A stretch of 64,000 nucleotides of DNA from Falcatimonas sp. MSJ-15 (GTDB lineage: Bacteria > Bacillota > Clostridia > Lachnospirales > Lachnospiraceae). The stretch lies in NCBI RefSeq assembly GCF_018918265.1, contig NZ_JAHLQC010000002.1:186001-250000 (forward strand). The letters are read 5' to 3'. The position numbers and the translations under genes are program-made. Numbering within the stretch: the first letter of the stretch is position 1; each line of letters starts with the position of its first letter. This document shows, piece by piece, positions 57,494-64,000 of this stretch. Below the pieces are notes generated by a model. That model saw nothing but the letters and a program-made list of their open reading frames with translations. It was not told the DNA's origin and did no database searches.

Positions 57494-58750
57494 TTACAAT
57501 ATTATTTCGCTGCTTACAATTTTGTTACTTGCTCTGAAGAATTCTCCAAATCCTTTATCTCTTATCTGTATCAGCATCTTGTTATCTGAATCAAAATGTA
57601 TTCTAAGATTAATTCGTGTTGTCTTTGGCGGTCTTTTTGGGAATCCTTCAAGTTCTATCACTTCTTCTCTTGATATCATTGTATCTACAGGTGTAATATA
57701 CAATCTTATGCACATCTCATCTGTAAGTATAAAATCCATATTAACTTCTGCATCTGTCCAGTTACATCCCTCTTTTACAAGTATATATCGTCCTTCTTCA
57801 TCTGCATTGTCTGATGCATCAATCTCAACTCTGGTTGTAATACGATCTCTGCATGCTAACATATATTCGTTAACAAAACTTCCATTTATATCTTCAACCG
57901 CTGCATAACATGCACCTTTTGCAAATAGATTCTGACCGGCAAATACTCTTCGTTTGCTGCAGATATAATTAAGTGTCTGCTTTGCCCAATCTGCTTTTTT
58001 GAATCCGGAACCTGTTACATATACTGTATTTATAACTTTTTTATTAAAAAGTTGTTTTACTTTTTCTAAAAGTCTCTCATCTGTTTCTTCTTTTTCTGCC
58101 ATATCATAGGTGAACTGTTCTTGCATATCATTCTTTTCTACCATTACAACTTTCTGTTTTTTTATATTAGCGGTATACATACGATAATATGCAAGACCGT
58201 CTTCTGTATAATCAAACAGTGCAACATCTGAATTCCAAAGTTCTCTTGGCTGGCTCATTGAATAATATATATAACTCTCCTGATGATTAAGCACTTTTAC
58301 TTTATCTGCTTCAATTCCAAGTTCTTTAAACGATTTTTTTATCGTATCTATTATGTCTTTTGTAAAATTCTCTACTGTAACATATATCTTTTGAATATCT
58401 TTTTTCTGACATCTTACTTCTGCTGCCTTTACAAGATATTTTAAAAATATTGTCAGAAGTTCAAATGGCATAACCGTAAGTTCTTCAACTTCAACAGGTG
58501 CACCCTGGCGTACTTTTGACAAAAGTCTGTCTACATATATACCTTTTTCAAGAAGTCTGCATTTTACGCCATCATCTCCTGCATACCATTCGTCTCCGCC
58601 TTTTTGCTTACAGACTGCTGTTGGAATCTGGTATTTTGACTCTCTTATAGATAATCCCACAGATTCAACATCTTTCTCTTTATAATCGTAATAACATATC
58701 TGTGAATAATCATCACATAAATCAATTCCGAGAATTAATCCTGTTTCCAT
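57494..58750 (-). CDS. Hsp70-like (actin-fold) protein, resembles DUF5716
   Basis: 418 residues. Although diverged, the order of Hsp70 elements can be followed: phosphate-1 ILGIDLCDDYSQICYYD; a connect-1-like KIYVTVENF and LNHQESYIYYSM; phosphate-2 VALFDYTEDGLAYY; adenosine motif VYVTGSGFKKADW; NLFAKGACYAA as in DnaK ALGAA; and a beta domain with LEGFPKRPPKTTRINLRIHFDSDNKMLIQIRDKG, which parallels the DnaK substrate-binding domain. The lid is missing. The Gly-rich phosphate loops are altered, so ATPase activity is uncertain. Confidence 0.7.
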   Translation of the reverse strand: METGLILGIDLCDDYSQICYYDYKEKDVESVGLSIRESKYQIPTAVCKQKGGDEWYAGDDGVKCRLLEKGIYVDRLLSKVRQGAPVEVEELTVMPFELLTIFLKYLVKAAEVRCQKKDIQKIYVTVENFTKDIIDTIKKSFKELGIEADKVKVLNHQESYIYYSMSQPRELWNSDVALFDYTEDGLAYYRMYTANIKKQKVVMVEKNDMQEQFTYDMAEKEETDERLLEKVKQLFNKKVINTVYVTGSGFKKADWAKQTLNYICSKRRVFAGQNLFAKGACYAAVEDINGSFVNEYMLACRDRITTRVEIDASDNADEEGRYILVKEGCNWTDAEVNMDFILTDEMCIRLYITPVDTMISREEVIELEGFPKRPPKTTRINLRIHFDSDNKMLIQIRDKGFGEFFRASNKIVSSEIIL

Positions 58751-58769
58751 ATTTCTTCACCCCATTTCC

Positions 58770-61700
58770 TTAGAGCGGTCTAAACAGCTGTTTTACAAGA
58801 TAGTCTGACACTGCATAATTGTGCATCATTCTCTCAAGTGTATTTTCATCATTCATTTCTCTTGTTGCAATCATATCATTAACAGCCTCAAATCTTCCTT
58901 CTACTGTCTGTGAATCAATCTCATCATTCATAAGTGTATGGCTCTCAGTTATATCTCCCACTTTATTCTCTTCTTCTGTAATATAATACTGTACTGTATC
59001 TCCATAAAAGATTGTAAATTCCTTAGTGAATATGCCTTCAAATGTATTATTCATCTCCATAGCCTTAAATTCATCATCTTCATCAACATCTGACAGATAG
59101 TGAATTATTACTTTATTATTTGGATTAGTTCTATATTCTACAATCGTCTTATCAAGCATTATATATGGTATATTTACATATTTTTTGAATTCCTTAAAAA
59201 ATGCAAATCTGTATTTTTTTCTGCACATCTCACCAAGTAATCTGTCTATTATCTCTTTTTGTTCATTACTAAAGCTGTCTCTTCTTGACATCTCTTTAAG
59301 ATATGCAAGCTTACATACATCTGTCATTTCTTCTTTATTTTTTAGCATCTTCTCTATATGAACAAATACTTTTTCTGATATTATCTTTTCTTTTACAAAA
59401 GCCTGATAGCTATTATATGACAGATATGCCATTGCTATCACTGTTGATGCACCTTTTTGTTCATATTCTTCAAACACATCTGCAAGTTTGGCTGAATATG
59501 TTCTTGCAAACATCATCTGTGTTATCAGTCTTTCATCTAGTGTATATGTCTCTGTTATAAAATCTTTGGCTGCCTGCCATATTTCTATTAATTCTTTTGT
59601 TGTTCCATTATAATATCTTATAAGATATTCAAGTATAACTTCATCATATTTCCCTTTGAAAAATACATATGAACATATAGCAAGAAGATTCTTACTGTAA
59701 TCATATTCAAGTTTTCTTACAATTCTTGTTGCAAGCTTCATAAGTCTCTTTGCATCTACTTTTTCAAGATCACAGGTATCTAATAGTTCATAAGCATTCT
59801 CATAAAAGCCTCGTATTATCATTGCCTCGACAATCTTAATTCTTTCGCCTCTTTTTAGTATTGTCGTATCTATTTTTAACACATAGTCTTCTATCTCTTC
59901 ATCATCAAAGTTCTCATAGTAGTAATTGACTATTGTCTCAAGTAACATCGCTTTATACTGCTTTTGGATATTATCTATCTCTACTGCTTTTTTATATGTC
60001 TCTACTGCACCTAGTGTTGTCTTATGATACATTATAAAATGCTCTGAGCCATGAAGCACAACTCTATAATCATCTTTTAGATGTTCACTGCAACATTTTA
60101 CAAGTTCTTCATCATCAAAAAGTGCATTTATCTCATAAGGTATGTCAACATATCTTCTTCCATCACTGCTTACAAATAATATTGTAGCATCTTCTGTATA
60201 TTCCTGTATATATGCTATATTGTTAATTACAGGATAATGTTTCTCGCCTTTCATCTCTTTGTGTATTACAACAACTTCTTTTATAGCACTGTATCTAAGA
60301 TTAACAGACACTCTGTATGTGAACAAAATATCTATAAAACTTGCTGCAAATTCGCTATTTATCATTGGTTTTTCAATCATTGTATTGTATATCACTGCAA
60401 GGTCCTGATTTATATTTCCCTGTGCTGCCATATCATAAGCAAACTGTTCCATATGTTTTATATATGTTCTAAACATTGTTTCATTAATATTTCTATTAGC
60501 TATAACATTCGCATACAGGTATGCTTTTTTGTTATTATCAAGGTTATTATTATATATATAGTACATTAATACTTGCTGTATTATAGGTCTATATTCACTT
60601 GTATCAACACTCATCATATAATAGTCATACAATCTTGTTATCTTAAGATCTTTTTTTATTGCTTCTTCAAACACTTTTAGATATTTTTTACCAAAAATAT
60701 TATTTCTTATTAAGGTTGTACAAAGTGTTAAAAGTGCTTCATCCGTTCTGTATACATTATATAAGAACATTGCTGTATCTATAAGTAGTCTGTCAGCTTT
60801 TTTCTCATGCTTCATTACATCTAATATCTGTATAAGAAGTCTTTCATTCATCATTCCATGTTTCAGCATAAAATTAATTACCTGTTTTTCAAATGAATTA
60901 AATACTCTTAATAGTTCTGGCTGTTCCATTATTACACTTGCAGCTTCATAGTACATAAGCGGGCTTTTGCATCCACTTTTATACATTTCTTTTACTCGTG
61001 CAAGTCTAAGACTTTTATTTGTATCATATTCATTATCAAGGTAAAAAAGCATCCACATAATTCTATATGAGCCATTTATTCTGTTATATGTATCTGTAAG
61101 CACTCTCACTGCTTCTCTTGTATACATAACATCCTTATTACAGATGCTTCTTATATACATATAATAGCAAAATAGTTCCGGTTCTTCGTTTTTTGATTCA
61201 CTAACTTTTTGTGTAACACTGTCAAGAAGCCATAAAGCCTCACTATTCTTACCTTCACCAGCATACAGTTGTGCTTCTAAAAGTTTATAGAATGCATTAT
61301 CTTCATCCATATTTCTAAGTTTCTCAGCATTCATAACTCCTATTCTTGTAAAATCTTCAAGCCCAATCTTGTCTGTTCTATAATCAAAATACATATTCAT
61401 CATTTCAAATATTATCTGCTGTTTTGCAAGATGTTTACTATGTTCTTGTTTTTTTTCTTCTTTTTTTACTACAATAACTGTATATTCTATTGTCTGAAAT
61501 ACTGTATGTATTCTAATTCTTGCAAAATTGTTGCCTGCTCTTAATTTATCATATTCTACATGATAACTAAGTTCCATTATGCTTCCGACAAAATCTTCTG
61601 TTGAAAAAGAATTCTTTCTCACAGTTAAAAAGCCTTCATCACATTCTATCTGACCAAAGATATAGCCCCATGAGTCTTTGATAATAGTTATCTTCTCTTC

Positions 61701-62339
61701 AAATGACTCTGTAACATCTGTATATTTTCGTTCATTACCTTTTATATACAGATTTATTCTATTCTTTTTTCTCACTGCAATAAGAAACTCTTCGAGTGCA
61801 TGTCTTTTATCCTGCTGGTTAATAAGTCCTTCATACAGGCTTATTTTTTTCAGTTCTTTTCCAAAGAATACTTCTGAGAATTCTCTCTGTTCAAAAAGTT
61901 TCATCGCTTCTTCTATTCCTGACTGTGCAAGATTAGTAAAATGGAACATATTACGCACTTTACCCATTGATGTATCTGCAAAATTAGTCTCTACACGAAA
62001 ACGAAAGGGCAAAGATATCTCTCCCCCATCAGATACTATGTTCATACGGCCTGATATCTCATCGCCGTCCTCGCTGTTAGCTGTATTCACTTCATATTTT
62101 ATTATACAATCTGTACCATTAAATTCTTCAGTATCTATTGTAACTTTACGATTGTCAGAATATACATATCCATGTATATCCTGATTCTTATTACTACTCT
62201 TTACTGTAAACTGTCCCTGCACAATTGTATTATTATCAACATTCAATTCTATTGAATTCTCAACTACCTCAATAACAGGTGTATCATATTCAAAAATTCC
62301 TTTTGACAATTTTATTATCTGTTCTTTCAAATGCCTCAC
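58770..62339 (-). CDS. Very large DUF5717-like protein
   Basis: 1189 residues. N-terminal beta-sandwich region (about 1-300: LNVDNNTIVQGQFTVKSSN.., SFSTEDFVGSIMELSYHVEY), then an all-helical TPR-like solenoid to about 1000, then a beta C-terminal region (FEGIFTKEFTIFYGDTVQYYITEEE). No signal peptide or TM. First gene of the operon and 19 nt before the Hsp70-like gene. It may be the client-recognition partner; this is inference. Confidence 0.65.
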   Translation of the reverse strand: MRHLKEQIIKLSKGIFEYDTPVIEVVENSIELNVDNNTIVQGQFTVKSSNKNQDIHGYVYSDNRKVTIDTEEFNGTDCIIKYEVNTANSEDGDEISGRMNIVSDGGEISLPFRFRVETNFADTSMGKVRNMFHFTNLAQSGIEEAMKLFEQREFSEVFFGKELKKISLYEGLINQQDKRHALEEFLIAVRKKNRINLYIKGNERKYTDVTESFEEKITIIKDSWGYIFGQIECDEGFLTVRKNSFSTEDFVGSIMELSYHVEYDKLRAGNNFARIRIHTVFQTIEYTVIVVKKEEKKQEHSKHLAKQQIIFEMMNMYFDYRTDKIGLEDFTRIGVMNAEKLRNMDEDNAFYKLLEAQLYAGEGKNSEALWLLDSVTQKVSESKNEEPELFCYYMYIRSICNKDVMYTREAVRVLTDTYNRINGSYRIMWMLFYLDNEYDTNKSLRLARVKEMYKSGCKSPLMYYEAASVIMEQPELLRVFNSFEKQVINFMLKHGMMNERLLIQILDVMKHEKKADRLLIDTAMFLYNVYRTDEALLTLCTTLIRNNIFGKKYLKVFEEAIKKDLKITRLYDYYMMSVDTSEYRPIIQQVLMYYIYNNNLDNNKKAYLYANVIANRNINETMFRTYIKHMEQFAYDMAAQGNINQDLAVIYNTMIEKPMINSEFAASFIDILFTYRVSVNLRYSAIKEVVVIHKEMKGEKHYPVINNIAYIQEYTEDATILFVSSDGRRYVDIPYEINALFDDEELVKCCSEHLKDDYRVVLHGSEHFIMYHKTTLGAVETYKKAVEIDNIQKQYKAMLLETIVNYYYENFDDEEIEDYVLKIDTTILKRGERIKIVEAMIIRGFYENAYELLDTCDLEKVDAKRLMKLATRIVRKLEYDYSKNLLAICSYVFFKGKYDEVILEYLIRYYNGTTKELIEIWQAAKDFITETYTLDERLITQMMFARTYSAKLADVFEEYEQKGASTVIAMAYLSYNSYQAFVKEKIISEKVFVHIEKMLKNKEEMTDVCKLAYLKEMSRRDSFSNEQKEIIDRLLGEMCRKKYRFAFFKEFKKYVNIPYIMLDKTIVEYRTNPNNKVIIHYLSDVDEDDEFKAMEMNNTFEGIFTKEFTIFYGDTVQYYITEEENKVGDITESHTLMNDEIDSQTVEGRFEAVNDMIATREMNDENTLERMMHNYAVSDYLVKQLFRPL

Positions 62340-62369
62340 CCACAGTCATATTTCCCGCTTATGCGGTTA

Positions 62370-63689
62370 TTATTTTCGCTTTCCTATTTTTTTAAAATAT
62401 TCTCTTATCTGATTCTCATATCCTATATCTGAAGGCTCATAGAATATTCTGTCTATGAGTTCATCCGGAAGGTATTGTTGTTCTACATAATGATTATCAT
62501 AATCATGTGCATATTTATATCCTTCGCCATGTCCAAGTCTGCCTGCACTTTTGTAGTGTGCATCCTTAAGATGTATTGGGATATGTGATATTTTCACATC
62601 TTTTACAGCCTTCATTGCATTGTCAATTGACATATACGAAGCATTGCTTTTTGGTGCCGATGCAATATAATTGACTGCCTCTGCAAGTATTATCTGCGCT
62701 TCTGGCATTCCTATACGCTCTACTGCAAGTGAACACGAAACTGCTACATTAAGCGCATTCGGATCTGCAAGTCCGACATCTTCTGCTGCACATATCATTA
62801 TTCTTCTTGTAATGAAAGTAAGACTCTCCCCAGCATATAACATTCGTCCAAGATAATATATTGCAGCATCAGGATCTGAACCTCGCATACTTTTTATAAA
62901 AGCAGAGATCGTATCGTAATGGTTATCGCCATTTTTATCATATTTTATAACCCTTTTCTGTATACATTCCTGTGCAACATCAATAGTTATTCTTATTATC
63001 CCTTCTTCATCCGGATCTGTCGTAAGAATTCCAAGTTCTACTGCATTTAACGCACTTCTCGCATCTCCGTCTGACATATCAGCAAGAAATTCTACTGCCT
63101 CATCTTCTATAGTAGCATTATATGCTTTCATTCCTTTTTCTGTATATACTGCTCTTCTTATAAGTTCACATATATCATCCTTAGAAAGTGGTTCTAATTC
63201 AAATATGATACTTCTTGATATAAGCGCACCATTAACTTCGAAATATGGATTTTCTGTAGTAGCACCTATAAGTATAACTGTTCCATCTTCAACAAATGGC
63301 AAAAGATAGTCCTGTTGTCCTTTATTGAATCTATGAATCTCATCTACAAAAAGTATTGTCTTTCTGCCATACATTCCCATATTATCTTTTGCTTTATTTA
63401 TCACATCTTCCATATCTTTTTTGCCTGCAACTGTTGCATTAATCTGCGTAAAATCTGCACTTGTTGTATTAGCTATTACTTTTGCTATTGTTGTCTTTCC
63501 TGTTCCCGGAGGTCCATACAGGATAATAGAACTTAATTTGTCAGCTTTTATCGCTCTATAAAGCAACTTATCTTTACCAATAATATGCTTTTGACCAACT
63601 ACTTCATCTAACGTCTCTGGTCTCATTCGTGATGCAAGTGGTGATTCTGATTTCATTGTAGTATTTCTCATATAATCAAATATATCCAT
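62370..63689 (-). CDS. rarA: Replication-associated recombination protein RarA (MgsA)
   Basis: 439 residues. AAA+ ATPase: ASRMRPETLDEVVGQKHIIG, Walker A LYGPPGTGKTTIAK, Walker B TILFVDEIHRFNKGQQD, sensor IGATTENPYFEVN, and a tetramerisation domain (AIYYLGRMLYAGESLTFITRRIMICAAEDVGLADP). It acts at stalled replication forks. Not part of the phage. Confidence 0.96.
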   Translation of the reverse strand: MDIFDYMRNTTMKSESPLASRMRPETLDEVVGQKHIIGKDKLLYRAIKADKLSSIILYGPPGTGKTTIAKVIANTTSADFTQINATVAGKKDMEDVINKAKDNMGMYGRKTILFVDEIHRFNKGQQDYLLPFVEDGTVILIGATTENPYFEVNGALISRSIIFELEPLSKDDICELIRRAVYTEKGMKAYNATIEDEAVEFLADMSDGDARSALNAVELGILTTDPDEEGIIRITIDVAQECIQKRVIKYDKNGDNHYDTISAFIKSMRGSDPDAAIYYLGRMLYAGESLTFITRRIMICAAEDVGLADPNALNVAVSCSLAVERIGMPEAQIILAEAVNYIASAPKSNASYMSIDNAMKAVKDVKISHIPIHLKDAHYKSAGRLGHGEGYKYAHDYDNHYVEQQYLPDELIDRIFYEPSDIGYENQIREYFKKIGKRK

Positions 63690-63869
63690 TTTTTCCTCCT
63701 ACGTAATTATTTATCCATTTTCATATTCTATATAGTATAACACAGATCTGATAACTTTTTATTTTATTTTTCTTTATAATGTATTTTTATATTATATCAT
63801 TCATGCTTTTTATATTTTTACTCCAATATCCATAATTGTACTGCCTCATATTCCTATATCTTCTGACTT
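63690..63869 (-). other. Intergenic region upstream of rarA
   Basis: 180 bp of AT-rich DNA between the deacetylase end and rarA. No clear promoter or terminator stem was found by eye. Confidence 0.5.
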
Positions 63870-64000
63870 CTATGGAAATATCACATCCGGCAATACAAAT
63901 ACATATCCTTCATCTTGTAATTCGTCAATTATTCTAAGTGCTGCCGAGACTGAGCTGTCATATATATCATGCAGAAGAATTATATCGTTCGGTTTTACAT
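63870..64000 (-). CDS. Polysaccharide deacetylase, C-terminal end (runs off right edge)
   Basis: The final 42 residues of a minus-strand gene, ending VKPNDIILLHDIYDSSVSAALRIIDELQDEGYVFVLPDVIFP then TAG at 63870. The motif LLHD......A...II..L...GY.FV is the last conserved block of the NodB fold (peptidoglycan or polysaccharide deacetylases), with the catalytic-site His in LLHD. Confidence 0.8.
   Translation of the reverse strand, partial: VKPNDIILLHDIYDSSVSAALRIIDELQDEGYVFVLPDVIFP

Overview
The window is low-GC DNA from a Gram-positive, spore-forming Clostridia lineage, most likely Lachnospiraceae. The evidence is a cotJABC spore-coat operon, a cluster resembling DUF5716/DUF5717 proteins, AT-rich coding, and strong RBSs of AGGAGG type. 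Host genes flank one complete prophage of about 38.8 kb. No tRNA, rRNA, CRISPR array or IS transposase was seen.

Layout. 1-1.8 kb: membrane and transport genes and a decayed gene, minus strand. 1.8-2.57 kb: cotJA, cotJB and the first 68 codons of cotJC. 2.56-41.35 kb: prophage bounded by an 11-bp direct repeat (GAACTTGCACA at 2557 and 41338). 41.35-41.74 kb: the remaining 130 codons of cotJC, exactly in frame. 42-64 kb: host genes (rhaD; a transglutaminase/DUF58 group; lspA-like; an S8 protease; clpX; an htrA-like protease; a phosphohexomutase; an operon with an Hsp70-like protein; rarA; the end of a polysaccharide deacetylase).

Prophage. It is a temperate, siphovirus-like phage. Reading leftward on the minus strand from about 32 kb: early regulators, recombination genes (YqaJ-type exonuclease, DUF1351, RecT, SSB), replication genes (DUF1064, replisome organizer, DnaC-like loader), an ArpU/RinA-like late activator, packaging and head genes (TerS, TerL, portal, MuF), scaffold, capsid and connectors, tail genes (with a -1 frameshift chaperone pair, tape measure and baseplate) and lysis genes (XhlA-like, holin, amidase). 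The right arm holds two separate repressor/operator switches, an ImmA-like protease, accessory genes (membrane GIY-YIG protein, a structured RNA candidate plus two unknown genes, HicAB, an orphan HicB) and a large serine integrase next to attR.

Main observations. (1) The prophage interrupts cotJC within the codon of a predicted manganese ligand. Precise excision restores an intact 198-codon gene, as in skin-type sporulation elements. (2) Four copies of a 16-bp box sit at a fixed distance from a -10 hexamer and mark the late promoters. Two of them drive antirepressors. (3) Four antirepressors combine three N-terminal domains with two C-terminal domains. (4) The host Hsp70-like operon looks like an uncharacterised chaperone or envelope system.
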